From positions 1-64,000 of the forward strand of contig NZ_QLNV01000015.1 of assembly GCF_003285545.1 (NCBI RefSeq): a stretch of 64,000 nucleotides of DNA, written 5' to 3'. Positions 52,255 through 61,358 of this stretch are shown here, piece by piece. Source of the stretch: Sinomicrobium soli (lineage in GTDB: Bacteria > Bacteroidota > Bacteroidia > Flavobacteriales > Flavobacteriaceae). Numbering within the stretch: position 1 is the first letter of the stretch; each line of letters starts with the position of its first letter. A model generated the notes under the pieces. It had not been told where the DNA came from. It made no database searches and saw only the letters and a program-made list of their open reading frames with translations. A program made the translations under genes and the position numbers.

Positions 52255-55200
52255 TCAGGAGGAAGAGGTTGCTTCTCCTTGAAATACAAAGGGTTTCAGG
52301 GCATTCAGGGCCTTGTCGACAGAAGTGATGCCTTCAAAGGTGAGCAGGAGGCGAAGCCCCATACGGGTGTTCTTTTCCTTCATTTTGCAGTGTCCCGGCT
52401 GTTGTTGTATCAGTTGCATGATATGCCGGAAGGCCTTGCTCTGGTAGAAGCGGCTCTGCTGGTCGGCAATGAAATACCCTACCATTTTTCCGTGTTTGAG
52501 GATCACTTTTTCCAGTCCCATGGAAGAGGCGATCCACTTGATCCTTACGCTGTCGAGAAGGTCTGTGACCTGTGCAGGCAACGGGCCGAAGCGGTCTTTC
52601 AGGTTTTCTTCGTATTTTCTGAGCTCTTCTTCGTTGTTTACGGTACTGAGCTGGTTGTACAGGTTGAGCCTTTCGGTAACGTTGTTTACATATTCGTCGG
52701 GGAACAGCAGTTCGAAATCGGCATCGATCTGGGTGTCCCTGATATATTCCCGCTCGTCATCGTCCTGCCCGTACAGCTCGCTGAACTCGTTTTCCTTGAG
52801 TTCCTCGATGGCTTCGCTCAGGATTTTCTGGTAGGTATCGAAACCGATGTCGTTGATAAAGCCGCTCTGTTCTCCTCCCAGCAGGTCCCCGGCTCCCCTT
52901 ATTTCGAGGTCTTTCATCGCTATGTTGAACCCGCTGCCCAGTTCGGTGAACTGTTCCAACGCCTGTATGCGCTTCCTGGCATCTTCGGTCATGACGGAAT
53001 AGGGAGGGGTGATAAAATAGCAAAAAGCCTTTTTATTGCTCCGCCCGACCCGGCCCCTCATCTGGTGAAGGTCGCTCAGTCCGAAGTTATTGGCATTGTT
53101 GATAAAAATGGTGTTGGCATTGGGAACGTCCAGGCCGCTTTCGACAATGGTGGTCGACACCAGTACATCGAATTCACCGTTCATAAAGGAAAGCATCAGC
53201 TGTTCCAGTTTCCTGCCTTCCATCTGGCCGTGCCCGACAGCTATTTTGGCATCGGGGACCAGCCGTTGTATCATGCCGGCAATTTCCTTGATATTCTCAA
53301 TGCGGTTGTGAATAAAGAACACCTGTCCTCCCCGCTGTATTTCATAAGAGACCGCGTCCCGTATTATTTCTTCGCTGAACTGTATCACATGGCTCTCTAT
53401 GGGATACCGGTTGGGTGGCGGGGTGGTGATCACCGACAGGTCTCGTGCCGCCATAAGGCTGAACTGCAGGGTTCTCGGAATGGGAGTGGCCGTCAGGGTA
53501 AGTACGTCCACATTTTCTTTCAGGGTCTTGAGCTTGTCTTTTGCAGCTACGCCGAATTTCTGTTCCTCGTCTACTATAAGGAGGCCCAGGTCGTGAAAAC
53601 GCACACTCTTGTTGACCAGCTGGTGTGTGCCGATGATAATATCGGTTTTCCCGGATGCCAGGCGTTCGAGGATGTCCTTTTTCTCTTTGGCCGTACGGAA
53701 GCGGTTGAGGTAATCTACGGTAACCGGCAGGTCTTTCAGCCGTTCGCTGAAGGTTTTGTAATGCTGGAAGGCGAGGATGGTGGTAGGCACCAGCACGGCT
53801 ACCTGTTTGCTGTTGTCTACGGCCTTAAAAGCAGCCCTGATCGCCACTTCTGTCTTCCCGAACCCTACATCCCCGCATACGAGCCGGTCCATGGGATGTT
53901 CGTTCTCCATATCGTTTTTGACTTCCCGGGTGGCCTTGCTCTGGTCCGGGGTGTCTTCGTAGATAAACGACGCCTCCAGTTCGTGTTGCAGGTAGCTGTC
54001 GGGAGCAAAGGAGAATCCTTGTTTTGTCCGTCTTTTGGCGTATAGCTCGATCAGGCTGAAGGCAATTTCCTTGACCTTGTTCTTGGTCTTTTTCTTGAGA
54101 TTTTTCCAGGCATTGCTGCCCAGTTTGTATATTTTGGGAGGCTTTCCGTCCTTGCCGTTGTATTTGGTGATCTTGTGCAGGGCATGGATGCTTACATAGA
54201 GAATATCGCGTTCCCCGTAAATCAGTTTTATGGCTTCCTGCGGCCTGCCTTCCACCTGTATCTTCTGAAGGCCGCCGAATTTACCTATCCCGTGGTCTAT
54301 ATGGGTAACATAGTCGCCTATCTGCAGGTGGTTCAGTTCCCTGAGGGTAATAGCCTGCTTCTTCGCATAGCCGTTCCTGAGGGTGAATTTGTGATACCTT
54401 TCGAAGATCTGGTGGTCGGTATAGCACACGATCTTCAGGTCGTCGTCGATAAATCCGCGGTATATCGGAAATATGACGGTTTTATAGGGAACATCCCCTT
54501 CCAGTTCCTCGAAAATGTCGTGAAAGCGGCGGGCCTGTTGTTCACTGCTGCAGAAAATATAATTCTCATATCCGTCCTCACGGTTCCGGGCAAGGTCTTC
54601 GAGGAGCAGGTTGAACTGTTTGTTGAACGAGGGTTGCGGCCGGGTGTGAAAGGTAATGATCTCTTTTGCGTCGGTATCTTTCTTTTTAAAAGGAAGGGCC
54701 GACAGGTTTTCGGTTTCGGCTACGGCGAACTCGCCGAACTGTTTTTCCAGCAGGCGGGAGGTGCAGAACAGTTCTTCGGGGGAAGCGTGTTTAACGGTTC
54801 CGGACAGGGAGGCAAAGGCTTCTTCCGCCTTTCCGAACAAGTGGTCGATCCTGGAGGTGAACATTCCGCTGTCCTGGCGGAAGATCACTGTTTTCTGAGG
54901 GATATAACGAAGAAAACTCTCCCTGGTCTCGCCCAGTGTCTTTTGTTCCACATTGGGGATAATACTTATTTTTTTCAGTTTTTTCAGCGAGAGTTGTGTT
55001 TCCACATCGAAGGTCCTGATACTGTCTACCTCATCTCCGAAAAATTCTATGCGGTAGGGCTCGTCATTGGAAAACGAAAAGACATCGATAATCCCTCCAC
55101 GAACGGAAAATTCCCCCGGTTCGGAAACAAAATCCACGCGCCTGAAATGGTATTCGAAAAGCACTTCATTGACAAAATCGGGAGCTATGTTTTCCCCCGT

Positions 55201-55674
55201 CTTCATTTTCAGTGTGTTCTGTTCCAGGGTTTTCCGGGTAACGACCTTTTCAAAGAGGGCATCGGGATAGGTAATGATGAGAGCAGGTTTCTTTTTGGAG
55301 TTTATACGGTTCAGCACCTCGGCCCGGAGCAATACGTTGGCATTGTCTGTCTCCTCGATCTGGTAGGGCCTGCGGTAGCTGCCGGGATAAAAGAGAACGT
55401 TTTCTTCCCCCAGCAGTTGTTCCAGGTCGTTGAGGTAATAGGCAGCTTCTTCCTTATCGTTGAGAATAAGCATATGGGGAAGTCCGCTTTCCGTAAAGTG
55501 CTGTGCCACCGCAAACGACAGCGAAGACCCTACCAGTCCGCCCACATATATTTTTTCCGGTGGCCGGATCGCGGCAATAGCGTTCCGCAGTTTTCGCATC
55601 TGCGGAGACTGTAAGAGGCCGGGCGCCCCTATGGCTGCCGGGAAAGAAGCTGGCAAGGCCTGGGTATTATTCAC
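52255..55674 (-). CDS. mfd: transcription-repair coupling factor
   Basis: Mfd removes RNA polymerase stalled at DNA damage and recruits UvrA. The protein has about 1139 residues from GTG 55674; the frame is open back to TTG 55692, but that codon overlaps the -7 element, so the shorter start is preferred. It shows the UvrB-like start, the RNAP-interaction domain (QIGDYVTHIDHGIGKFGGLQKI), the helicase motifs RLVCGDVGFGKTEVAIRAAF, LLIVDEEQKFGV and TATPIPRTLQFSL, and the TRCF C-terminal region. Confidence 0.96.
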   Translation of the reverse strand: MNNTQALPASFPAAIGAPGLLQSPQMRKLRNAIAAIRPPEKIYVGGLVGSSLSFAVAQHFTESGLPHMLILNDKEEAAYYLNDLEQLLGEENVLFYPGSYRRPYQIEETDNANVLLRAEVLNRINSKKKPALIITYPDALFEKVVTRKTLEQNTLKMKTGENIAPDFVNEVLFEYHFRRVDFVSEPGEFSVRGGIIDVFSFSNDEPYRIEFFGDEVDSIRTFDVETQLSLKKLKKISIIPNVEQKTLGETRESFLRYIPQKTVIFRQDSGMFTSRIDHLFGKAEEAFASLSGTVKHASPEELFCTSRLLEKQFGEFAVAETENLSALPFKKKDTDAKEIITFHTRPQPSFNKQFNLLLEDLARNREDGYENYIFCSSEQQARRFHDIFEELEGDVPYKTVIFPIYRGFIDDDLKIVCYTDHQIFERYHKFTLRNGYAKKQAITLRELNHLQIGDYVTHIDHGIGKFGGLQKIQVEGRPQEAIKLIYGERDILYVSIHALHKITKYNGKDGKPPKIYKLGSNAWKNLKKKTKNKVKEIAFSLIELYAKRRTKQGFSFAPDSYLQHELEASFIYEDTPDQSKATREVKNDMENEHPMDRLVCGDVGFGKTEVAIRAAFKAVDNSKQVAVLVPTTILAFQHYKTFSERLKDLPVTVDYLNRFRTAKEKKDILERLASGKTDIIIGTHQLVNKSVRFHDLGLLIVDEEQKFGVAAKDKLKTLKENVDVLTLTATPIPRTLQFSLMAARDLSVITTPPPNRYPIESHVIQFSEEIIRDAVSYEIQRGGQVFFIHNRIENIKEIAGMIQRLVPDAKIAVGHGQMEGRKLEQLMLSFMNGEFDVLVSTTIVESGLDVPNANTIFINNANNFGLSDLHQMRGRVGRSNKKAFCYFITPPYSVMTEDARKRIQALEQFTELGSGFNIAMKDLEIRGAGDLLGGEQSGFINDIGFDTYQKILSEAIEELKENEFSELYGQDDDEREYIRDTQIDADFELLFPDEYVNNVTERLNLYNQLSTVNNEEELRKYEENLKDRFGPLPAQVTDLLDSVRIKWIASSMGLEKVILKHGKMVGYFIADQQSRFYQSKAFRHIMQLIQQQPGHCKMKEKNTRMGLRLLLTFEGITSVDKALNALKPFVFQGEATSSS

Positions 55675-55689
55675 ACTTAAAATTTTGTG

Positions 55690-55697
55690 CAAAGGTA
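55690..55697 (-). promoter_or_regulatory. -7 element of mfd, close to the start codon
   Basis: The minus strand reads TACCTTTG, an exact match that ends 15 bases before GTG 55674 and covers the alternative TTG 55692. The mfd leader should thus be about 10 bases or less. Confidence 0.55.
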
Positions 55698-55782
55698 ATA
55701 AAAACAGTTTTGTGTGAGAAGAAAGATAAAAGTGATGTGACTGAGGTATTTGAAAGCGGGAATTGTATTATTAAAACTGTCG

Positions 55783-55814
55783 TTGTACTCGTTTTGGATA
55801 AAAATGTATATTTG
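55783..55814 (+). promoter_or_regulatory. promoter of the TerB-like gene
   Basis: TATATTTG (55807-55814) is an exact -7 match and TTG (55783-55785) lies 21 bases upstream. The start codon ATG 55849 is 34 bases downstream. Confidence 0.6.
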
Positions 55815-55848
55815 CGACAAATATTCAAAGCGTCAATACTACGTAGAT

Positions 55849-56280
55849 ATGTCAATTTTAGATTTGTATTCCAGTGCCTTCCTGGAGCGGAACAGAGACC
55901 ATTTTGCGGCGATCGTCCGCGTGGCTTTATCGGATGGTGACATCAATGCAGCAGAAAAAGCTTTTCTCGACCGCCTGGCTCATAACCTCAATATTTCCGA
56001 GGAAGAGTATGCAGTGATCCTGAAAGATCCTTCCAGGTATCCCATAAATCCCCCGTTTTTCTACGATTCGAGGCTGGAGCGTCTTTACGATCTCACCCGT
56101 ATGGTGTATGTAGACCATATCGCGGAGGAGGAAGAGACCGCCATGTTGCACAAGCTGGGAGTAGGGCTGGGTTTCTCACCGGGTAATGTAAAATATATCG
56201 TAGCCAAGGCATACGACCTGGTATCTCACGGAGTGGACCTCGATACTTTCAAGGAAGAGATGAAGCATATGAACCGGTAG
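55849..56280 (+). CDS. TerB-like tellurite-resistance family protein
   Basis: The 143-residue protein is read from ATG 55849 (MSILDLYSSAFLERNRDHF), which follows the promoter; the frame is open from 55750 but that would place the start inside the promoter. TerB-family helices with DGDINAAEKAFLDRLAHNL, resembling the metal-binding DG-x(2)-E start of the fold, are present, as is HIAEEEETAMLHKLGVGLGF. The name comes from tellurite resistance operons, but most members have other or unknown roles. It converges with the histidine kinase gene. Confidence 0.85.
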   Translation: MSILDLYSSAFLERNRDHFAAIVRVALSDGDINAAEKAFLDRLAHNLNISEEEYAVILKDPSRYPINPPFFYDSRLERLYDLTRMVYVDHIAEEEETAMLHKLGVGLGFSPGNVKYIVAKAYDLVSHGVDLDTFKEEMKHMNR

Positions 56281-56291
56281 GGAGACAGGCT

Positions 56292-57806
56292 TTATTTCAG
56301 GAACTTTTTGAGTTTCTTGAGCAATTGTTGTTCTTTAAACGGTTTTTGAAGGATATCGCTGATACCGGCTTTTTTGTATTTTTTCTTTCCGTCTCCCATC
56401 ATGCTGCCCGACAGGGCTATTATAGGGGTCCCGGCATATTTCTTTTCAGGGGTGTTCCGGATCACGGTGGCCAGTTCGTAGCCGGTAACATCGGGGAGGC
56501 GGATATCCATGAGAATAAGGTCGTATCGGGTCTCTTCTATCCTGTCCAGGGCCTGGGAGCCGTTCTCTGCGATGTCGAGAAAGAAGGACCCCTGCGATGC
56601 CAGTATCTTCAGTACGATGATCTGGCTGATCTTGTTGTCTTCGATAAGCAGCACATTGTATTTGTTGCGATTGTTGAACAGGATATTTCCCTCCTCTTCC
56701 TGGTTTTTTATTTGCCGGGGCTTGTGATGAAGGGGAAATTTTAACCTGAGATTAAATCGTATGGAAGTCCCTTTCCCCGGCTCGCTCCCTGCCGAGATAT
56801 CCCCTTCCATCAGGTTGACCAGGTTTTTGACTATGGCCAGCCCGAGTCCTGTTCCCGGGTATTTACTGTCCTTGTGTACCTGGGTAAAACTGGTAAAGAT
56901 ATCGTCGATATCTTCTTTGGCGATCCCTATGCCGGTATCGGTGACCTCGAATTGTATGTTGATCTTGTTCGCTCTTTTATTGTTCAGCCGTACGTACAGG
57001 GCTACCTGCCCCTTATCGGTAAATTTAATGGCGTTTTCAATAATATTGGCGAGTACCTGCTTTATCCGGTTCCGGTCTCCCTCGATATATTGCGGAATAT
57101 TTTCGTCACGGTGTATGTGAAACTGTAAATTTTTCTGTCTGGCCTTGGTCGAGTAGATGAAATTTATAGATTCCAGCAGTGCATTGAAGTCGAATATTTC
57201 ATTGTTTATAAAGAATTTGCCGACCTCGATTTTGGAAAGGTCCAGGATGTCGTTGATCATTATATTGAGATCCTGGCACAGTGACTTGATGATCTCCACC
57301 AGGTCGTATTGTTCGTCTGAAAGCTGGGTTTTCTCGAGCATTTCGGTAAAAGAGAATACCCCTGTAAGCGGGTTTCTTATCTCGTGGCTGAAATTGGCTA
57401 TAAAGGTGCGCTTGAACGCCTCCTTTTCCTGCAGGTAGGTGTTCTGGAGGGTGAGGACCTCGGTTTCGATCACCGTTTCGTTCCGTTTCTGGGCCACGGT
57501 CTGGAGCGACTGGTAGTGTTCCGTAAGATCGTGGATAACGATCAGGGGATCCTTGTCTTTGAATGTTCTGCAATCCACATCACATATCCTGTCTTTAATG
57601 TGCACACAGGAATAGGACAGGTGTTCTCCTGCCCGGTCCGTAAGCGGAAGGATACTTTCGAAGAAGGGGTGAAACCCGGTGATATCTGTTCCTCTCCGAA
57701 GGGGAAACAGGCTGTCGTCCGATTCCGCAACTTTCCCGTTTTTTGTAATGACTACAAACTGTACTTTGGGATAGAGGTATTGCTTTTTATAGGTTTCGAG
57801 CATCAC
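56292..57806 (-). CDS. soluble hybrid histidine kinase/response regulator
   Basis: The 504-residue protein has no membrane helix. Residues about 15-100 look like a PAS sensor domain. The HisKA domain carries the phosphorylated His141 in NFSHEIRNPLTG, and the ATPase domain has NIIENAIKF (about 254-262), DTGIGI (290-295) and GTGLGL (318-323). A receiver domain at 383-504 has the phosphate-accepting Asp434 (LMDIRLP) and Lys488 (QKPF). There is no output domain after the receiver. It overlaps the GTPase stop by 4 bases, so it is translated from the same message. Confidence 0.95.
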   Translation of the reverse strand: MMLETYKKQYLYPKVQFVVITKNGKVAESDDSLFPLRRGTDITGFHPFFESILPLTDRAGEHLSYSCVHIKDRICDVDCRTFKDKDPLIVIHDLTEHYQSLQTVAQKRNETVIETEVLTLQNTYLQEKEAFKRTFIANFSHEIRNPLTGVFSFTEMLEKTQLSDEQYDLVEIIKSLCQDLNIMINDILDLSKIEVGKFFINNEIFDFNALLESINFIYSTKARQKNLQFHIHRDENIPQYIEGDRNRIKQVLANIIENAIKFTDKGQVALYVRLNNKRANKINIQFEVTDTGIGIAKEDIDDIFTSFTQVHKDSKYPGTGLGLAIVKNLVNLMEGDISAGSEPGKGTSIRFNLRLKFPLHHKPRQIKNQEEEGNILFNNRNKYNVLLIEDNKISQIIVLKILASQGSFFLDIAENGSQALDRIEETRYDLILMDIRLPDVTGYELATVIRNTPEKKYAGTPIIALSGSMMGDGKKKYKKAGISDILQKPFKEQQLLKKLKKFLK

Positions 57807-58288
57807 GACATCATTTTTTTGGTCACGTCTTCAAAAATAAGCTCTACGTTTTTTCCGGTTCTGGCACTGGTAAAGAAGTCGGCCCGTTTAAAAAGCGGCC
57901 TGTTTTCCCTGAGATGGGCAGGGGTTATCAGGTCGTTCTTGTTCCCTACCACGGTTACCGGTACATTGTTGTAATGGTTCCTGAGGTGGTCCAGGTCGTG
58001 TTCGAGGTGTTCGAAAGTAGATCTTCTGGTCGTATCGAAAACATAGATAAAACCATGCGACCCCATGAGGTATGACGACCTGGTCGCGGAGATATCTTCG
58101 TTGCCCTCTATGTCCCAGATAATGAGATTGACCTGGTTTTCGGGAAGGATCACTTCCTTTTTGAGGATGTGTACTCCTATGGTAACTTTATAATTGTCTG
58201 AAAAGGTATTTTCTACAAAACGCCGTACCAGGGATGTCTTGCCTACTCCAAAATGTCCCAGCAATACGATTTTTTTAGATACTGTCAT
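57803..58288 (-). CDS. Ras/Rab-like small GTPase
   Basis: The 161-residue protein is a compact small GTPase: P-loop GHFGVGKTS (residues 11-19), switch I Thr36 (VTIGVH), switch II WDIEGNED (Asp59, Gly62), NKND (117-120) and TSARTG (140-145). Against Ras, Gly12 is Phe13 here and Gln61 is Asn63, so intrinsic hydrolysis may be slow and depend on a partner. It lacks a lipid-anchor cysteine. The genes before and after overlap it (14 and 4 bases), which implies a complex or strict co-expression. Confidence 0.93.
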   Translation of the reverse strand: MTVSKKIVLLGHFGVGKTSLVRRFVENTFSDNYKVTIGVHILKKEVILPENQVNLIIWDIEGNEDISATRSSYLMGSHGFIYVFDTTRRSTFEHLEHDLDHLRNHYNNVPVTVVGNKNDLITPAHLRENRPLFKRADFFTSARTGKNVELIFEDVTKKMMS

Positions 58289-59102
58289 CCTTAAAATAGT
58301 AGTTTAGTTCGTTAACGATATCTTCTTTGGCGATATCCGGATTATAGATCATCAGGCTCAGAAAGTTTTGGGAAAAACTGAAAATGATATCCTGCAGTTT
58401 GTTTTTTATCGGGGTATTGTATTGCCCGGAGACCACTACGGCAACGTAATACGAGACAAAGCTCTGTATGTGTATGTGGTACAGCTCGTATTCTATGAGT
58501 TCGAGGTTCTGTCCTTTTCCCCGGAAAGCATCTTCGACAAACGATTTGATGGCCGTGAGCATGCCTGAAAACATTTCCTTGTCTATGGTTTCCGTCTTGG
58601 CGTAATTGCCGAGGAGTATGCCCGAGTTTTTTTCGATCACGAACACCTGTTCCACGGAAGTGTCCCCGAGTTCCGACAGTATGAGGTCCTGTTCCCTGAC
58701 CCCGGTAAACCACGCCTTGAATTTCCGTTTCCAGGCTTTTGCCGAGAAGCTGTTTTCCACCTGTTTGCTCACGCGTTCGGAGAGCAGTGTTATTTCCTGC
58801 AGGACGTATTTCTTTATCATCCTGCCCATAATGGGGTAGAGCGCTTCCACCACCTGTTCCTTGGATTTTTTGATCTCTGTTTTCAGGGTTTCCGTGATGG
58901 TAGGGCCCAGTGTTCCGGGAATTTCGGAAATAAACTCGTCCAGCCTGGTGTCGATGATGGGGTCTACCCTGTCGGCCAGTTCAGACCGGGTATGCAAGGT
59001 CTTTTCCAGTGCCTTCAATCGGTTGGCAATGGTCTCTGCATACTCCCTGTCGTCTGTAAGGAGAATATCTTTGAGGATGTTCAGTTTATCGTTCTCGTTC
59101 AT
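58275..59102 (-). CDS. protein with possible longin/roadblock-like C-terminal half
   Basis: The 275-residue protein from ATG 59102 has a helical, charged N-terminal half (about residues 1-115) and a C-terminal alpha/beta half starting near LSELGDTSVEQVFVIEKNSGILLGNYAK, whose strand pattern (VEQVFVIEKNSGILLGNY and YVAVVVSGQYN) resembles longin or roadblock folds that serve as partners of small GTPases. I do not recognise a named family. It overlaps the GTPase gene by 14 bases, which strengthens the idea of a GTPase effector or exchange factor. Confidence 0.72.
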   Translation of the reverse strand: MNENDKLNILKDILLTDDREYAETIANRLKALEKTLHTRSELADRVDPIIDTRLDEFISEIPGTLGPTITETLKTEIKKSKEQVVEALYPIMGRMIKKYVLQEITLLSERVSKQVENSFSAKAWKRKFKAWFTGVREQDLILSELGDTSVEQVFVIEKNSGILLGNYAKTETIDKEMFSGMLTAIKSFVEDAFRGKGQNLELIEYELYHIHIQSFVSYYVAVVVSGQYNTPIKNKLQDIIFSFSQNFLSLMIYNPDIAKEDIVNELNYYFKDDSI

Positions 59103-59211
59103 CGCTAAAGACAATTGTTCTTACCCGGTTATTTGGCATCTATGGCACTGATAGGAAACAGGTGGGATGTATACGGGGCATTCCGTGTTTCCCTGAGCGG
59201 GGAAGCCTGAC

Positions 59212-59228
59212 CCGGAAGGGGCTTCCGG
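59212..59228 (-). other. short stable hairpin after the coiled-coil gene
   Basis: CCGGAAG (59212-59218) pairs with CTTCCGG (59222-59228) around GGG, a few bases past the coiled-coil gene stop. There is no T-run on either side. It may set different message levels for the genes before and after it. Confidence 0.45.
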
Positions 59229-59232
59229 AATA

Positions 59233-59589
59233 CTAATTGTCTCTTATTTTTTCTCCGATCTGAATGAGGAGCTTTCCGAGTGTCGATTTATCCACTTTTT
59301 CCTGGTCCAGGCTCTCTGCTTTTTCCTGCAGTGAATTTTCGAGTTCTGTGATCCTAATGTTGAGATCTGTTGACAAATTGTCAATAGTCTGCATAAGCTC
59401 GGCCCTGGTCTCTTCCAGGAGGTGCTGCAACTCTTTCTTTTTTTGAAGAATGTCTTTTTTAACAGCTTCAAACTCAGAGTTGTACTCTTGTATGTTTTCG
59501 CCGAATATGAGGTTTTTTATCGCCTCGATCTTTGACGAAGGATCGACGGATACTCCGTTTGCCTCGGGGTGGTTTTGTTCCTTAGCCAT
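59233..59589 (-). CDS. coiled-coil protein of unknown function
   Basis: The 118-residue protein is read from ATG 59589 (MAKEQNHPE), 24 bases after a perfect -7 element; a longer frame starting at 59631 would begin inside the promoter. Residues about 38-105 show heptad-like leucines and many Glu, Lys and Gln, so it should form a coiled coil; the middle has LLEETRAELMQTIDNL. No known domain. It opens the transcript that carries the GTPase system, 130 bases before the next gene. Confidence 0.8.
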   Translation of the reverse strand: MAKEQNHPEANGVSVDPSSKIEAIKNLIFGENIQEYNSEFEAVKKDILQKKKELQHLLEETRAELMQTIDNLSTDLNIRITELENSLQEKAESLDQEKVDKSTLGKLLIQIGEKIRDN

Positions 59590-59612
59590 GGTTGTACGGT
59601 ATGAATTTGAGG

Positions 59613-59620
59613 CAAAGGTA
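59613..59620 (-). promoter_or_regulatory. -7 element of the coiled-coil/GTPase/kinase operon
   Basis: The minus strand reads TACCTTTG, an exact match, 23 bases before ATG 59589. No other good promoter is visible before the longin-like gene, so the whole set is probably one transcript. Confidence 0.6.
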
Positions 59621-59653
59621 ACAAAAATCACCTAAACAATGGTGCAAATCCCT

Positions 59654-60661
59654 TTAAATAGGGGACTTATGCATAAAGGCTTCAAGTGTAGCTACCATTT
59701 TCCGGCTTCCGCAGAAAAAAGGAGTGCGCTGGTGCAGTGCCGAAGGTTGCAGATCGAGAATGCGCCGGAAGCCATCACTCGCGCTGCCACCTGCCTGTTC
59801 GGCTATGAAAGCCATGGGGTTGCATTCGTAGAGAAGGCGCAGTTTTCCGTTGGGCGCCTTGCTGCTTTCGGGGTACAGGTATATTCCGCCCTTGATCATG
59901 TTCCTGTGGAAATCGGATACGAGCGAACCGATATAACGAGAAGTATAGGGGCGGTCGTCTTCTTCCTGCTGGCAGTATTTGATATAGTCTTTGACCCCCT
60001 GCGGAAAATGGATGTAATTGCCCTCGTTTACCGAATAGATCTTCCCGGTCTCCGTGTATTGCATATTGGGATGGGAGAGGTAAAACGTGCCTATGGCGGG
60101 ATTAAGGGTAAACCCGTTTACCCCGTGCCCGGTAGTATAGACGAGCATGGTGGAGGTCCCGTATACCACGTATCCCGCCGCGACCTGGTTTTTACCGGGT
60201 TGCAGGAAATCCTCAAGGGTCACGGGGGTGCCGATAGGGGTTATCCTCCGGTATATGGAAAAAATGGTGCCTACGGATACGTTGACATCGATATTACTCG
60301 ATCCGTCAAGAGGGTCTATAAGGACTACGTATTTGTTCTGGTGCCGGTTGTCCAGGCTGTTGATGGAGATAAAACTCTCTTCTTCCTCGGAGGCAATACC
60401 GCATACGATCTCGCGGTTGGTAAGGGTCTGGATAAATTTTTCATGAGCCAGTACATCCAGTTTCTGCTGCTCCTCTCCCTGGATGTTGGTGTCTCCGTAA
60501 CTTCCGGTGATGTCTACCAGCCCGGCCTTGTTTACCTCGTGGTTAACTACTTTTGCGGCCAGTCTGATTGCGTTGATCAGTTTGGACAGTTCGCCTGAAG
60601 AGTATTGGAATTCGGTTTGTTTTTCAATAATGAATTCTCCCAGGGTCTGGTTTTTTCTCAT
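59654..60661 (-). CDS. fbp: class 1 fructose-1,6-bisphosphatase
   Basis: FBPase takes the 1-phosphate from fructose-1,6-bisphosphate in gluconeogenesis. I start at ATG 60661 ([15 protein letters not shown]), giving 335 residues; the frame is open to 60778, but those residues do not look like the family. Metal and substrate motifs include [32 protein letters not shown] and [28 protein letters not shown]. fbp, a GNAT gene and an aspartate kinase stand together, as in other Flavobacteriaceae. Confidence 0.96.
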   Translation of the reverse strand: MRKNQTLGEFIIEKQTEFQYSSGELSKLINAIRLAAKVVNHEVNKAGLVDITGSYGDTNIQGEEQQKLDVLAHEKFIQTLTNREIVCGIASEEEESFISINSLDNRHQNKYVVLIDPLDGSSNIDVNVSVGTIFSIYRRITPIGTPVTLEDFLQPGKNQVAAGYVVYGTSTMLVYTTGHGVNGFTLNPAIGTFYLSHPNMQYTETGKIYSVNEGNYIHFPQGVKDYIKYCQQEEDDRPYTSRYIGSLVSDFHRNMIKGGIYLYPESSKAPNGKLRLLYECNPMAFIAEQAGGSASDGFRRILDLQPSALHQRTPFFCGSRKMVATLEAFMHKSPI

Positions 60662-60791
60662 GGTATATAATGTGCTGATGGCAGAGGTAACGGGAAATTC
60701 TGCCCCGGATTTTGACATCACAAATATCGGTAAAATTGTGAAACGAAAACGATTTCGTTGTAATTTTATTTTCGGCATCGAAAAACTTATA

Positions 60792-60799
60792 TAACTTTG
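60792..60799 (+). promoter_or_regulatory. -7 element of the GNAT gene
   Basis: TAACTTTG matches TAnnTTTG exactly, 40 bases before ATG 60840. It lies 130 bases from the divergent fbp start. Confidence 0.6.
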
Positions 60800-60839
60800 T
60801 GTTATATTTCAAACATCGATTTTTAACTTGAAGAAATTC

Positions 60840-61331
60840 ATGCAACCCTATACCATACGAAATGCCGGCCCGGAAGATATGCCTGAAGTCTTACGGCTGA
60901 TCCGGGAGCTGGCCGATTATGAGAAGGAACCGGAAGCTGTGGAGATCACTTCGGATGACCTGGTGCGTGACGGTTTCGGCCCCCGGCCTTTATTTCACTG
61001 CTTTGTTGCCGATACCGGAAATGATATTGCCGGTATAGCCCTGGTTTACCCGAGATATTCCACCTGGAAGGGGATGGCTCTTCACCTTGAGGATCTTATT
61101 GTATCTGAAGCTTATCGCGGCCGTGGCCTGGGAAAAGCCCTGTTGTCGGAAGTCGTAAGGTATGGCCATGAGCTGGGGGTAAAGCGCATCTGCTGGGAAG
61201 TGCTCGACTGGAATGAACCTGCGATCGACTTTTATGAGAAACAGGGAGCCAGGATACTTCGCGACTGGGATGTGGTGCACTTGGATGCCGAAGGGATTGC
61301 GGGATATATGTCCGGTACCGGAAGCCGATGA
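60840..61331 (+). CDS. GNAT family N-acetyltransferase (diamine-acetyltransferase-like)
   Basis: The 163-residue protein is read from ATG 60840 (MQPYTIRNAG); TTG 60828 is an alternative four codons upstream. It opens like spermidine/spermine-type acetyltransferases (IRNAGPEDMPEVLRLIRELADYEKEPE) and has the acetyl-CoA motif VSEAYRGRGLGKALLSEV and WEVLDWNEPAIDFYEKQGA. The substrate is unknown. Confidence 0.93.
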   Translation: MQPYTIRNAGPEDMPEVLRLIRELADYEKEPEAVEITSDDLVRDGFGPRPLFHCFVADTGNDIAGIALVYPRYSTWKGMALHLEDLIVSEAYRGRGLGKALLSEVVRYGHELGVKRICWEVLDWNEPAIDFYEKQGARILRDWDVVHLDAEGIAGYMSGTGSR

Positions 61332-61358
61332 GATAGTCGGAGGTCGGGAGTCGGAAGT

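Noticed and set aside
52009-54045. Long plus-strand frame of 678 codons opposite mfd
   Set aside because: It is the shadow of the mfd gene, whose codon use leaves the opposite frame open. It has no family motif and its composition is that of an antisense frame. The same holds for 54175-55614.
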